Shown here in pieces: positions 9,116 through 17,384 of a DNA stretch of 64,000 nucleotides. The DNA lies in NCBI GenBank assembly GCA_018240595.1, contig JAFEFL010000042.1, positions 1 through 64,000 of the forward strand, given 5' to 3'. How positions within the stretch are numbered: the first letter of the stretch is position 1; every line of letters begins with the position of its first letter. This stretch comes from Pseudomonadota bacterium (GTDB lineage Bacteria; Pseudomonadota; Alphaproteobacteria; Rhizobiales; Xanthobacteraceae). Made by a program: the position numbers and the translations under genes. The notes beneath the pieces are model-generated. The model saw only the letters and a list, made by a program, of their open reading frames with translations, was not told where the DNA came from and made no database searches.

Positions 9116-9290
9116 GTGAGTGACGGCGGTGCGCTCAACCACCTGGGGACGATTCAGTGCGAGCGGAGGCGGTATCGCATTCGCTGACGGTGAACTAACA
9201 AGTCCGCAGGCGCATGGCTGTGCACACTCCCGGTAGCATGCTGCTCAACCTGTGACATATCCGCAGCACGAGTCCGCGAACTTTGTTCGC

Positions 9291-9304
9291 TTGATCTAAG
9301 TCAA
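9291..9304 (+). promoter_or_regulatory. FixK/FNR-type box upstream of ompW-like gene
   Basis: TTGAT-CTAA-GTCAA, an exact consensus match. The centre is 90 bases upstream of the ATG at 9388, implying a start of transcription near 9339. Confidence 0.78.
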
Positions 9305-9387
9305 CTTTACAGGTCGCCTCCGCCTGTTGAACTTCTGCCGACGCGAAGTTCCGCGGTCCGAAATCAACGGGGTATCAGGGGATAATC

Positions 9388-10089
9388 ATGAGGTTCGTTA
9401 AGTTCGCGCCGGCGCTGGTCGCCGCGTTTGTCGGTTTCGCCGCCGCACCCGCGGTCGCCGCCGACCTGTCGAAGCCGGTGTACAAGGCGCCGGTCGTCGA
9501 CATGTTCAATCCGTGGATGATCCGCCTGCGCGCGCTCGGCGTCGTCACCCGGAATTCCGGCGTGGTCGATCAGGTTGCGGGCTCCGGCCTCACCACGAGC
9601 GATGCCATCGTTCCCGAACTCGACATCACCTACTTCTTCACCCGCAACTGGGCCGCCGAACTGATCCTCGGCGTGACCAAGCACCATGTCACCGGCACCG
9701 GCGTCGCCGCCACCGACGGACTTGACGTCGGCAAGGCCTGGCTGCTGCCGCCGACGCTGACGTTGCAATATCACTTCACCGATTTCGGCGCCTTCAAGCC
9801 CTATATCGGCGCCGGCGTGAACTACACGGTGTTCTTCAGTCAGACCGCCGGCAACACGGCGAATGCCGCTGGCGTCATCATCACCCGCAGCCACCTGCAC
9901 AACTCGTTCGCGCCCGCCGTCCAGGTCGGCTTCGACTACATGATCGACCGTCACTGGGGCATCAACGTCGACGTCAAGAAGCTGTGGCTGCGCCCGAGCT
10001 GGGACGGCGACAGCAATGTCGGCCCGCTGACCGGCAAGGTGAACCTCGATCCGTGGCTGATCGGCGCGGGTGTCACTTACAAGTTCTGA
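9388..10089 (+). CDS. OmpW family outer membrane protein
   Basis: A 233-residue outer-membrane beta-barrel. A Sec signal peptide is followed by an Ala-rich cleavage region ending AVAA (about residue 25). The barrel has typical OmpW stretches: PELDITYFFTRNWAAELI, LPPTLTLQYHF, FKPYIGAGVNYT and a C-terminal GAGVTYKF ending in Phe, which is the BAM recognition signal. OmpW proteins form narrow channels for small hydrophobic or anaerobic metabolites and are often FNR-controlled. An upstream FixK-type box fits this, and a strong terminator follows. Confidence 0.92.
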   Translation: MRFVKFAPALVAAFVGFAAAPAVAADLSKPVYKAPVVDMFNPWMIRLRALGVVTRNSGVVDQVAGSGLTTSDAIVPELDITYFFTRNWAAELILGVTKHHVTGTGVAATDGLDVGKAWLLPPTLTLQYHFTDFGAFKPYIGAGVNYTVFFSQTAGNTANAAGVIITRSHLHNSFAPAVQVGFDYMIDRHWGINVDVKKLWLRPSWDGDSNVGPLTGKVNLDPWLIGAGVTYKF

Positions 10090-10135
10090 ACTTCAAGGGA
10101 TCGTGCGGGGGGTCCTCCCCTCTCGATGCAAACTT

Positions 10136-10164
10136 AAGCCCCGGCGCAAGCCGGGGCTTTTTTT
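10136..10164 (+). terminator. Rho-independent terminator after ompW-like gene
   Basis: AAGCCCCGGC-gcaa-GCCGGGGCTT followed by a run of T (to 10164). It lies 47 bases after the ompW stop. The stem could also stop the convergent gene at 10185-10709. Confidence 0.88.
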
Positions 10165-10184
10165 GTCGAGCCGCGAAACGATAC

Positions 10185-10709
10185 CTAGTTGCGCCAGCCG
10201 TGCCAGCCCCAGCCGCGCGGACCGGACGTATTGATGCGCGCTTTCTGCTCGTCGGTGAGCGTGCCATAGAACGCATCGAAGGCCGGCCGGACGGTCTTGA
10301 CCGCCGACAGCATGGCCTCCATCCGCTTCTCCATCAGCTCGAGCCGCGCCTGCGCGCCCGCGGGAAATTCCTTCGGACAGGCATCGGCAACGATCTGAGC
10401 CGCCTTGGCCGAGGCCGCCTGCAGGTCGTCGAGCGCCTTGCGCTGCGCCTCGGTCGGCTTCAGCAGCCGTTCCATGCGCTCCTTGCGCCACTCTGCAAGA
10501 CCTGCGCTCTGCGGCGAGCACATCCAGCCCATGCCGCGGCCGCCGCCGCGACCCATCATGCCCGGACCCATCATCATGCCGGGACCCCAACCGGGCCCAC
10601 CGCCGGGACCGCCACCAGGACCGCCTGGGCCGGCAGGTTGCGCGAACGACGGTGCGACCGCGAGGCTCCCGAGCAGCACGGCGGTGGCTATCGCGAGGCG
10701 TGATTTCAT
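10185..10709 (-). CDS. Spy/CpxP (LTXXQ-motif) family periplasmic protein
   Basis: A 174-residue secreted protein with a signal peptide (MKSRLAIATAVLLGSLAVAP, cleaved near SFA-QP). Next come a Gly/Pro/Met-rich low-complexity stretch (about 25-60) and an alpha-helical domain with two LTxxQ-like motifs (LKPTEAQRKALDDLQ and LTDEQKARI). Spy/CpxP-like proteins are periplasmic chaperones or stress and metal sensors. The Met/Gly/Trp-rich stretch might bind metal, but that is inference. GGAGG is eight bases from ATG 10709, which fixes the start. It follows korB by 59 bases and may be co-transcribed. Confidence 0.8.
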   Translation of the reverse strand: MKSRLAIATAVLLGSLAVAPSFAQPAGPGGPGGGPGGGPGWGPGMMMGPGMMGRGGGRGMGWMCSPQSAGLAEWRKERMERLLKPTEAQRKALDDLQAASAKAAQIVADACPKEFPAGAQARLELMEKRMEAMLSAVKTVRPAFDAFYGTLTDEQKARINTSGPRGWGWHGWRN

Positions 10710-10768
10710 TGTCATATCCTCCGTTAGGATGCGGCGCGCCGCCGGCCGCAATCGTCAATGATGCCGAG

Positions 10769-11629
10769 CTACGGCGCGAATTCCCGCTCGACGTCGCCCA
10801 TGGTGGTTTCGGTTGGCAAAGCCGGCGCGATCGACGCGCGATCGCCGCGGTACAGCACCCCGAGGCTGAAGCCGTCGTCGGCGAGCACGAGCGCTGTCGC
10901 GGCGGCGCGGTCCTGTTCGACAGAGAGGGTCGAAGGCCGCACCATCTTCTTCCAGTCGCGCTGCTCGGGACGAAAGGTGATGCAGGGGCTGAGCACTTCG
11001 ATGAAGGCGAAGCCCGGCCATTTCAGGCCATCGACGATGAGTTCGGCGAGACCGTTCGGATCTCCGGAGAAGCCGCGCGCCACGTAATTGGCGCCGGCAG
11101 CGATCGCGACCGCGAGTGGATTGAAGGGCCGCAGGCCGATGCCGCCGGGCGCGATGTCGGAATCCCAATCCGGCTCGGTGGTCGGCGACGGCTGACCCTT
11201 GGTCATGCCGTAGACCCGGTTGTCCATGACGACATAGAGCATGTCGGGATTGCGCCGGCAGGTGTGAATGAAGTGATTGCCGCCGATCGAGTAGCCGTCG
11301 CCATCGCCGCCGACGACGATGACCTCGAGATCGGGCCGCGCCAGCTTCAGTCCGGTGCCGGCGGCCAGAGCGCGGCCGTGCACACCGTGAAAACCGTACG
11401 TACTCATGTAACCCGGCAGGCGCGACGAGCAGCCGATGCCGGAGACCAGCACGACCTCGTGCGGCCCGCGGCCGTATTTGGCCAGCGCGCGCTCGAGCCC
11501 GGCGAGCACGCCGAAATCCCCGCAGCCCGGACACCACACCGGATGCGCACCGGAGGCGAAATCCTTGGCGTCGTAGACGCAGTGCTGAGGTTCGGTGGCG
11601 GCGGAGGCGGTGGTGATGGTGTCGGTCAT
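10769..11629 (-). CDS. korB: 2-oxoacid:ferredoxin oxidoreductase, beta subunit (KorB-like)
   Basis: Thiamine-diphosphate-binding beta subunit of 286 residues. HPVWCPGCGDFGVL is the N-terminal Fe-S/TPP signature, GIGCSSRLPGYM and PCITF carry further cluster cysteines, and GGDGDGYSIGGNHFIH is the TPP-Mg motif (GDGD...N). With KorA it oxidatively decarboxylates a 2-oxoacid, probably 2-oxoglutarate, to an acyl-CoA and reduces ferredoxin. It starts one base after the korA stop. Substrate choice between 2-oxoglutarate and other oxoacids is by family resemblance only. Confidence 0.9.
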   Translation of the reverse strand: MTDTITTASAATEPQHCVYDAKDFASGAHPVWCPGCGDFGVLAGLERALAKYGRGPHEVVLVSGIGCSSRLPGYMSTYGFHGVHGRALAAGTGLKLARPDLEVIVVGGDGDGYSIGGNHFIHTCRRNPDMLYVVMDNRVYGMTKGQPSPTTEPDWDSDIAPGGIGLRPFNPLAVAIAAGANYVARGFSGDPNGLAELIVDGLKWPGFAFIEVLSPCITFRPEQRDWKKMVRPSTLSVEQDRAAATALVLADDGFSLGVLYRGDRASIAPALPTETTMGDVEREFAP

Positions 11630-11630
11630 G

Positions 11631-13349
11631 TCACGCCACGTAGTTCACGATTTCGGATGGGCGGAACGGCAACGGCCCCGGCCGCGCCACGCTTTCGGCG
11701 TCAACCGGCACCGCCTTGTTGCCGAGCAGGTGGCGATAGAGCTGGCCGGTGTCGTTCTGCTCGATGACGACGATGCGGCGCACACCGGTCAGCGCCTGCG
11801 CGAGCTGCTTCACCGGCAGCGGCGCCAGCAGCCGCAGGGCGATGACGCGGACCTGACGTCCAGCTTCGGCGAGACGCCGCGCCGCTTCACGCGCCGGGCC
11901 AACGGTAGAGCCGAAGGCGAGGATCGCGGTGTCGCCCTCGCCCGTCACCTCGCCCCAGCGCTCGCCGGCATCGAACTCGCGAATTTTGCGCGCGCGCTTG
12001 TGGATCTGCGCGGCATGCATCGCCGCGCCGCTCGCCGGCAAACCGGCTTCGTTGTGCGTCAGGCCCTCGGCGACCCATTCATGGTCCGGCGTTCCCGGCA
12101 ACGGCATCGGCGTGATCGCATCGCCGGACGTGGCGTAACGCTTGAACGGCTGGCTGGCGCCGGCTCCATTGATCTTGCGCTTCAGCGGCGCCGGGCGATC
12201 CGACACCGGATCGACGACCGCCGTCGCCTGGCCGAGCATCTGGTCCGACAGTACGATGACCGGCACTTGCAGGGACTCGGTGACATAGACGGCATACTCG
12301 GTCGTGGCGGCGCAGTCGGCGACCGAGAGCGGCGCCAGCACGACGCGCGGCGCGTCGCCATGCGCGCCGTAGATTGCCAGATTGACGTCGCTCTGCTCGG
12401 TCTTCGAGGCGATGCCGGTCGACGGCCCGGCGCGCATGACATCGACCAGCACCAGCGGGATTTCCGCGGCGATCGCCAGACCGAGGCTCTCGACCATCAG
12501 CGAGAAGCCGGGGCCCGAGGTCACCGTCATCGCCGGCACGCCGCCGTAGGAAGCGCCGAGCGCCAGGTTGATCGAGGCGAGTTCATCTTCGCCGAGCACC
12601 AGGCGACCGCCGAGCTTGATGAGATGCGGCGCCAGCCATTCGACCAGATCGGTCGCCGGCGTGATCGGATAGCAGCCGACGAAGCGCACGCCGCCGCGCA
12701 GCGCGCCGAGCGCCACCGCCTGATTGCCGCTGATCAGCCAACGCTCATTGTGTCGCGGCGGCGCCAGCTTCAGATCAAGCGCCAGAGCGGGAGCGGCCTG
12801 CGCACCGGCCAGCGCCCGCGCAGTGTTGGCGGCGGCGACATCCTGGCCCTTGCTGCCGAACGCGGCTTCGACCGCGCCCGCGATGTGCTGCTCCGGCAGG
12901 CCGCAGAGCGCCGCCAAGCATCCGGCAGCGAACATGTTGACGCGTTTGCCGAGCAGCGCGCGGTCGAGCTTGCTCTCGCCCGCGCCGGTCATCGCGAGGC
13001 TGACGACCCTGCCCTTTGCTTTGGCGATGCCGGGCGGCACCGGCCCGCTCGCCGGGTCGGCAATGATGAGACTGGTGTCGTCGAGCGGGATTTCGGCGGC
13101 GAACTGCTCGACCTTGTCCCAGTCGAGCGCGACGAAGGCATCGAAGCGGTCGGGCTGCGCCTCGATTGGGTCGACGCCGATCTGCACCAGAGACGCCGAC
13201 TCGCCGCCGCGCACCTGCGCGCCGAATAGTTGCGTCATCATGCCGAAATAGCCGGCGCGCGCTGCCGCACGGAGAAACACCGCGCCCGCCGTCATCGCCC
13301 CGGAGCCACCGCTTCCGGCAAAGACGACGGCGATGGACCTGCGGGACAC
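11631..13349 (-). CDS. korA: 2-oxoacid:ferredoxin oxidoreductase, fused gamma-alpha subunit (KorA-like)
   Basis: At 572 residues this is the fused form. The N-terminal gamma domain (about 1-185, IAVVFAGSGGSGAMTAGAVF...GAQVRGGES) is joined to the alpha/pyrimidine-binding domain (GNQAVALGALRGGVRFVGCYPITPATDLVEWL) and a C-terminal transketolase-like domain. The start is GTG 13349 with GGAG seven bases upstream. It is only 13 bases downstream of the DASS transporter, so a transporter-korA-korB operon is likely. Its promoter would carry the FixK-type box at 14949-14962. Confidence 0.92.
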   Translation of the reverse strand: MSRRSIAVVFAGSGGSGAMTAGAVFLRAAARAGYFGMMTQLFGAQVRGGESASLVQIGVDPIEAQPDRFDAFVALDWDKVEQFAAEIPLDDTSLIIADPASGPVPPGIAKAKGRVVSLAMTGAGESKLDRALLGKRVNMFAAGCLAALCGLPEQHIAGAVEAAFGSKGQDVAAANTARALAGAQAAPALALDLKLAPPRHNERWLISGNQAVALGALRGGVRFVGCYPITPATDLVEWLAPHLIKLGGRLVLGEDELASINLALGASYGGVPAMTVTSGPGFSLMVESLGLAIAAEIPLVLVDVMRAGPSTGIASKTEQSDVNLAIYGAHGDAPRVVLAPLSVADCAATTEYAVYVTESLQVPVIVLSDQMLGQATAVVDPVSDRPAPLKRKINGAGASQPFKRYATSGDAITPMPLPGTPDHEWVAEGLTHNEAGLPASGAAMHAAQIHKRARKIREFDAGERWGEVTGEGDTAILAFGSTVGPAREAARRLAEAGRQVRVIALRLLAPLPVKQLAQALTGVRRIVVIEQNDTGQLYRHLLGNKAVPVDAESVARPGPLPFRPSEIVNYVA

Positions 13350-13362
13350 GATACGGCTCCGC

Positions 13363-14886
13363 TCAGACGTAACCGAGCCAGCGCCAGTAGGTGGCGCCGA
13401 GCAGCATGACGAGGGCGAGCGCCACGACCGTCAGCACCAGGCCGGTGCGGACGAAATCGCGCGCCGTGAAGGTGTCGGTGCCGTAGGCGACCATATTTTG
13501 CGGCGCGTTCACCACCAGGATGAAGCCGAACGAGACGACAAACTGCAGCAGCATCGTCATGCCGATGACGTTGATGCCCGGGGTCGCCACGCCCTTGAGC
13601 ACGGCGATGACGATCGGGATCATGGCGGATGCAAGCGCCGTGGCGCTCGCGAAGCCAAGATGGATCACCACCAGGAACAGGCTCATGGTGCCGAGGATGA
13701 AGAGTGCCGTGGCGTTCTTCAGGCCGAACTCGAGGACGACGATGTCGGCGAGCCAGGTCGCGGCCTTGGTCTGCAAGAGTGCCGTACCGAGCGAGATGCC
13801 GATGCCGAACAGGATCACGGTGCCCCACGGGATCTTCGGCTGCGCCTCCTTCCAGGTCATGATGCCGATACCCGGCATGAACATCAGCGCCACCGCGGTG
13901 ATGGTCGTGGTCGAGGTGTCGAATTTGTGCAGCACGCCTTCGGTCGCCCAGAACGCGATCAAGGTCAGCGAAATAACGAGCAGCTTCTTTTCCGACGCCT
14001 TCATCGGGCCGAGATCGGCAAGCGACTTCTTGATGCCCTCCGCGCCGCCGGGCACCGAGGTGACCTCCGGTTTCATCATGCGCGTCATGATGAAATACAG
14101 CGCGATCGACATGGCGATGCCGAACGGCGCCGCGGCGATCAGCCATTCGAGCCAGGTAATGGTCTGGTTGAAAGCCTTCTCGATGAAGCCAATGGCGATC
14201 ATGTTCTGGGCTGCCGCGGTCTTGATGCCGACATTCCAGATGCTGGCGGTCTGCACGGTCACCAGCATCAGCATGGCGGCGAAGGCGCTGCTGCGGCTGA
14301 CGCCGAAAGCCGCGATCATGCCGAGCGTGATCGGCACCAGGCAGGCGACCCGCGCCGTCGTCGACGGCACCATGAAGGCGATGACGATGCCGACCAGAAT
14401 GGTGCCGATGACGACATTGCGCGTCTCGGTGCCGACGCGCGACAGGATGTTGAGCGCGATACGCTTGTCGAGGCCGGTCTGGGTCATCGCCGCGGCCAGG
14501 AACAATGCCGCCGCGACCAGCACCAGGCCGGTCGTGGTGAAGCCGCTGAAGGCGAGCGTCAGGGCCGCACTGGTCCCCATCAGGACTTTTGGATTGGCGA
14601 TGCTCGGCGCGAGGCCGAGCAAGAACGCCATCAGCGCCGCGATGACAATGGCGGAGACAGCGTAGTCGATCGCCTCGGTCATCCAGACGATGACGGCGAA
14701 GGCGAGGATGGCGAGCATGCGATGACCGGCGACCGGCAGGTTCGCCGGCGTCGGCAGCATGAGAACGACGATCAGCGCGGCGATGGCGGCGAGCAGGCCC
14801 CAGTTCGACGCCAACCAGGATCGTTCGGCTTTCGATGAACTCGTCGCGGGCGTTGCGACCACTTGCAAGGCGGGCTGGGTCGACAT
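13363..14886 (-). CDS. DASS (SLC13) family anion/dicarboxylate transporter
   Basis: A 507-residue polytopic membrane protein with about 11-12 helices. Signatures include MTEAIDYAVSAIVIAALMAF, FMVPSTTARVACLVP (SNT-like region) and the second repeat PWGTVILFGIGISLGTALL. The family moves di- or tricarboxylates or sulfate with Na+, or by exchange. ATG 14886 has AGAGGG upstream. Being first in an operon with a 2-oxoacid oxidoreductase suggests uptake or exchange of a TCA-cycle acid under low oxygen; that link is inference. Confidence 0.88.
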   Translation of the reverse strand: MSTQPALQVVATPATSSSKAERSWLASNWGLLAAIAALIVVLMLPTPANLPVAGHRMLAILAFAVIVWMTEAIDYAVSAIVIAALMAFLLGLAPSIANPKVLMGTSAALTLAFSGFTTTGLVLVAAALFLAAAMTQTGLDKRIALNILSRVGTETRNVVIGTILVGIVIAFMVPSTTARVACLVPITLGMIAAFGVSRSSAFAAMLMLVTVQTASIWNVGIKTAAAQNMIAIGFIEKAFNQTITWLEWLIAAAPFGIAMSIALYFIMTRMMKPEVTSVPGGAEGIKKSLADLGPMKASEKKLLVISLTLIAFWATEGVLHKFDTSTTTITAVALMFMPGIGIMTWKEAQPKIPWGTVILFGIGISLGTALLQTKAATWLADIVVLEFGLKNATALFILGTMSLFLVVIHLGFASATALASAMIPIVIAVLKGVATPGINVIGMTMLLQFVVSFGFILVVNAPQNMVAYGTDTFTARDFVRTGLVLTVVALALVMLLGATYWRWLGYV

Positions 14887-14948
14887 GATATCCCTCTGGG
14901 CAAGGTTTCTCCCTGCCGGGATATTCGGCGCGCCGCGACACTGAGCCA

Positions 14949-14962
14949 TTGACGCAGGTCAA
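14949..14962 (-). promoter_or_regulatory. FixK/FNR-type box upstream of DASS-korAB
   Basis: TTGAC-GCAG-GTCAA, an exact consensus match. Its centre is 69 bases from the ATG, giving a predicted start of transcription near 14914. Confidence 0.78.
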
Positions 14963-15013
14963 GTTGTCGCAGCTTTGTTGCCCCGCTCAATCGCGCAGTG
15001 CAGCAAGGAAAAT

Positions 15014-15045
15014 GAAAAGCGCGCCGGCGGTTGCCGCGGGCGCGC
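15014..15045 (-). terminator. Rho-independent terminator of hsp20
   Basis: On the minus strand, GCGCGCC-c-GCGG-caa-CCGC-c-GGCGCGC is followed by TTTT. It lies 22 bases past the hsp20 stop and upstream of the next minus-strand promoter. Confidence 0.75.
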
Positions 15046-15067
15046 CCTTGATGATTGAGCCTCGAGT

Positions 15068-15547
15068 TCAACCGGCAGCTTTGACTTCGACTTTCTTGGC
15101 CTGCGCCGGGGCCGGCTTCGGCACCGTCACCTTGAGCACGCCCTTGGCGAGGCTGGCCTTGATTGCGTCAGCGTCGACGCCGGCCGGTAACTCGAGTGTG
15201 CGCTCGAACGAGCCGTAGCTGCGCTCGACGAGCCGGTAATTCTTGTCCTTCTCTTCCTTCTCGGCGGATTTCTCGCCGCGAATGGTCAGGATGTTATCGG
15301 CGACGTTGATCTGTACGTCCTTTTCCTCGAGGCCCGGCAACTCGGCCGTGATCTCGATTTCCTTGTCGGTCTCGCTGACATCGACGCTCGGTGTCAGCAT
15401 GCTGCCGTTGCCGCCGTTAAACGGCGCCAGCGCCGGAAAGCCGCGCGTGAAATCGTCGAACAGACGGTCGATCTCGCGCTGCAGCGAATTGAAAGGGTTG
15501 GTGAGTGAGCGGTCGCGATTCGCGGGAAGCAAAGTGCGAAGAGTCAT
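15068..15547 (-). CDS. Small heat-shock protein, Hsp20/alpha-crystallin family
   Basis: A 159-residue ATP-independent chaperone. The alpha-crystallin domain spans about 52-145 (PSVDVSETDKEIEITAELPG, then ILTIRGEK, YGSFERTLELP and GVLKVTVPK). A short N-terminal arm and an Ala/Lys-rich tail flank it. ATG 15547 follows GGAGG at five bases. The gene is monocistronic, with its own FixK-type box upstream and a terminator downstream, so it appears to be induced by low oxygen rather than only by heat. Confidence 0.93.
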   Translation of the reverse strand: MTLRTLLPANRDRSLTNPFNSLQREIDRLFDDFTRGFPALAPFNGGNGSMLTPSVDVSETDKEIEITAELPGLEEKDVQINVADNILTIRGEKSAEKEEKDKNYRLVERSYGSFERTLELPAGVDADAIKASLAKGVLKVTVPKPAPAQAKKVEVKAAG

Positions 15548-15627
15548 GGAGGCCTCCATCAGGCTACACGGGGAAACCGTCGTAAACTGGCGGTCGATAA
15601 ATCTTCCGCGGCGGCCGGCGCGACGCC

Positions 15628-15641
15628 TTGACGAGAATCAA
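15628..15641 (-). promoter_or_regulatory. FixK/FNR-type box upstream of hsp20
   Basis: TTGAC-GAGA-ATCAA, an exact match to TTGA(T/C)-N4-(A/G)TCAA. It lies 81-94 bases before the hsp20 ATG, with a predicted start of transcription near 15593. Confidence 0.75.
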
Positions 15642-15657
15642 AGCGCCGCGGCGTGGT

Positions 15658-16395
15658 CTAGTGACGAGCGCCCTCGCCGCCCGCGTCCGGCGCATCGAAG
15701 GTGATGCCGGTGGACGGATCGATCCAGGCCATGTGATCCTTGACCGCCTTGACGCCCGGCACGTTTTCGCACGCGACGTGCAAGGCCTCGCGTTGCCGCT
15801 CGTCGGTGATGACGCCGAACAGTTCGACGACGCCGTCGCGAACCACCACATCCATGGCGGCGATCGGCGCCCAGTTCAACTTCTCGAGATCGGCAAGCAA
15901 TTGCGCGCGAATGGCGCCGTCGCTTTGCGGCGACTGCGGTGCCGGCGTGACCCGCGCCATGCTGACCATGGCACGCATCAGGTTCGAACGCGTGACGATG
16001 CCGACCAGCGTCGAACCGGCCATGACCGGCACGCGCTTGATGCGGTGCTGCTCCATCAGCTCGATGATGTCCTCGAGCGAGGCGTTCTCGTCGACGGTCT
16101 GCACCTCGACGGTCATCACTTCGCTGACGCGGCTGCCGTGCGTGTGGGCGTATTCTTCGGCGACCTTGCCCGGCCCCATGATGAATTCGAGCCAGCGCGA
16201 GCGGCGCTTCTCGGTCTGGATTTCGCGGCGGCGCAGGAAATCGCCTTCCGAGACGACGCCGACCAGATTGTGATTCTTGTCGACCACCGGCAGGCCGCTG
16301 ATGCGGTGTTGCAGCATCAGCCGCGCGGCCTGGAGAACCGTGGCTTCGGGTTCGATGGTGACCACTTCGCGGGTCATGACGTCGCTGGCGTGCAT
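15658..16395 (-). CDS. CBS-pair and BON domain protein
   Basis: A 245-residue cytoplasmic protein. Two CBS motifs come first (SDVMTREVVTIEPEATVLQA... and VSEVMTVEVQTVDENASLED...), then a C-terminal BON domain (about 160-230, LLADLEKLNWAP...VVVRDGVVELFGVITDE). CBS pairs usually sense adenine nucleotides; BON domains bind lipids or other proteins. ATG 16395 has GGAGG at seven bases. A FixK-type box precedes it, so it joins the low-oxygen group. Its precise role is unknown. Confidence 0.88.
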   Translation of the reverse strand: MHASDVMTREVVTIEPEATVLQAARLMLQHRISGLPVVDKNHNLVGVVSEGDFLRRREIQTEKRRSRWLEFIMGPGKVAEEYAHTHGSRVSEVMTVEVQTVDENASLEDIIELMEQHRIKRVPVMAGSTLVGIVTRSNLMRAMVSMARVTPAPQSPQSDGAIRAQLLADLEKLNWAPIAAMDVVVRDGVVELFGVITDERQREALHVACENVPGVKAVKDHMAWIDPSTGITFDAPDAGGEGARH

Positions 16396-16449
16396 CGCTG
16401 CCTCCTTGAGATTACTGCCGCATTCCAGCACCGCCGCCGGCGCACCACG

Positions 16450-16463
16450 TTGATCGAAGTCAA
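16450..16463 (-). promoter_or_regulatory. FixK/FNR-type box upstream of CBS-BON gene
   Basis: TTGAT-CGAA-GTCAA, an exact consensus match. Predicted start of transcription is near 16415, 20 bases before the ATG. Confidence 0.78.
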
Positions 16464-16473
16464 TCGGTGCGCG

Positions 16474-16504
16474 CAAAGAAAAGCCCCGGCGAAACGGCCG
16501 GGGC
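16474..16504 (-). terminator. Rho-independent terminator of fixK-like gene
   Basis: The minus strand reads GCCCCGG-ccgtttcg-CCGGGGC and then TTTTCTTT. It separates the fixK-like gene from the CBS-BON promoter. Confidence 0.78.
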
Positions 16505-16550
16505 AGTACGGGGGAGGAATCGTAAAGACGGGCGTGAAGCCGGCTCGGTA

Positions 16551-17231
16551 TCAGCCGTTGAGGCGATTGAGCGCGGCCTGGTTGCGCAGCACGATGCGGC
16601 GCGAGGTCGGCACCGCGATCGCCGCGGAATTTTCCAGCTGCGTCAGGGTACGCGACACCGTCTCGATCGTCAGGCCGAGATAGTCGGCGATGTCCTGGCG
16701 CGACATCGGCAGCTCGACCGCGTCGCCACAGCGGGCGCGGTTCGCCATCTCGAGCAGGAAGCCGGCAACGCGTTCCTGCGCGGTCTTGATCAGCAGCATG
16801 GTGTGATCCTGAGCGCGCTGCAGCTCGGTGGCCGCCATGGTCCAGAGCTGACGGGCGACATCGGGGCTGCGGCTCGCCAGCGACACCAGCGAGGAGCGCT
16901 TGATCAGCATGACCTTGCAATCGGTGATCGCTTCGGCCGAGAAGCTGTGGTGGTCGCCGACCTCGAGGCCGAACACGTCGCCGGGCAGGCAGAAGGCGCC
17001 GATCTGGCGGCGGCCGTCGTTGAGAACCCGGTAGGTCCGCACGGCTCCGCTCACGATCTTGTAGAGATACTCGGCCGGTTCGTTCTCGCCGTAGATTTCG
17101 GCGTTGCGGGCAAAGGGCATCACCGCGCCCATGAATTCGATGGTGTCGGCAGTGCCGTTGAGGGCATGCGGCGGGAGCGACGGGGCGACGTGAGACTGCG
17201 ACTTCCGGACGGTCATGGTCTGGGTGTGCAT
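16551..17231 (-). CDS. fixK: Crp/Fnr-family transcriptional regulator, FixK type
   Basis: At 226 residues it has an N-terminal cyclic-nucleotide-binding-like barrel (about 35-130), a dimer helix and a C-terminal HTH (176-200, MSRQDIADYLGLTIETVSRT). The recognition helix has E190-x-x-S193-R194, the residues that read TTGA/TCAA half-sites in FNR/FixK. The N-terminus lacks the Cys cluster of FNR, so it should not hold a 4Fe-4S centre and would depend on fixLJ for oxygen control. It is divergent from fixL, and six matching boxes lie nearby. Confidence 0.88.
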   Translation of the reverse strand: MHTQTMTVRKSQSHVAPSLPPHALNGTADTIEFMGAVMPFARNAEIYGENEPAEYLYKIVSGAVRTYRVLNDGRRQIGAFCLPGDVFGLEVGDHHSFSAEAITDCKVMLIKRSSLVSLASRSPDVARQLWTMAATELQRAQDHTMLLIKTAQERVAGFLLEMANRARCGDAVELPMSRQDIADYLGLTIETVSRTLTQLENSAAIAVPTSRRIVLRNQAALNRLNG

Positions 17232-17254
17232 GGCTTCAATCCTCGCTCGGGGGC

Positions 17255-17278
17255 ACCATTCAGCCCGCGTTGAATGGT
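17255..17278. promoter_or_regulatory. Inverted repeat between fixK-like gene and fixL (candidate FixJ or autoregulatory site)
   Basis: ACCATTCA-gcccgcgt-TGAATGGT has perfect 8-base arms. It is 24 bases upstream of the fixK ATG and 107 bases before the chosen fixL start. It does not match the FixK box. Binding by phospho-FixJ or another regulator is a guess. Confidence 0.4.
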
Positions 17279-17384
17279 TATTGTGGTACCGCTGGCGCAG
17301 CGGCCCCGAAATTCAGATAATCTCCATAGGGGATTTACCGGAGGCGTCGGGCCTGCCGCCGAAGGCTCCGGCCGGGTGGAACAA

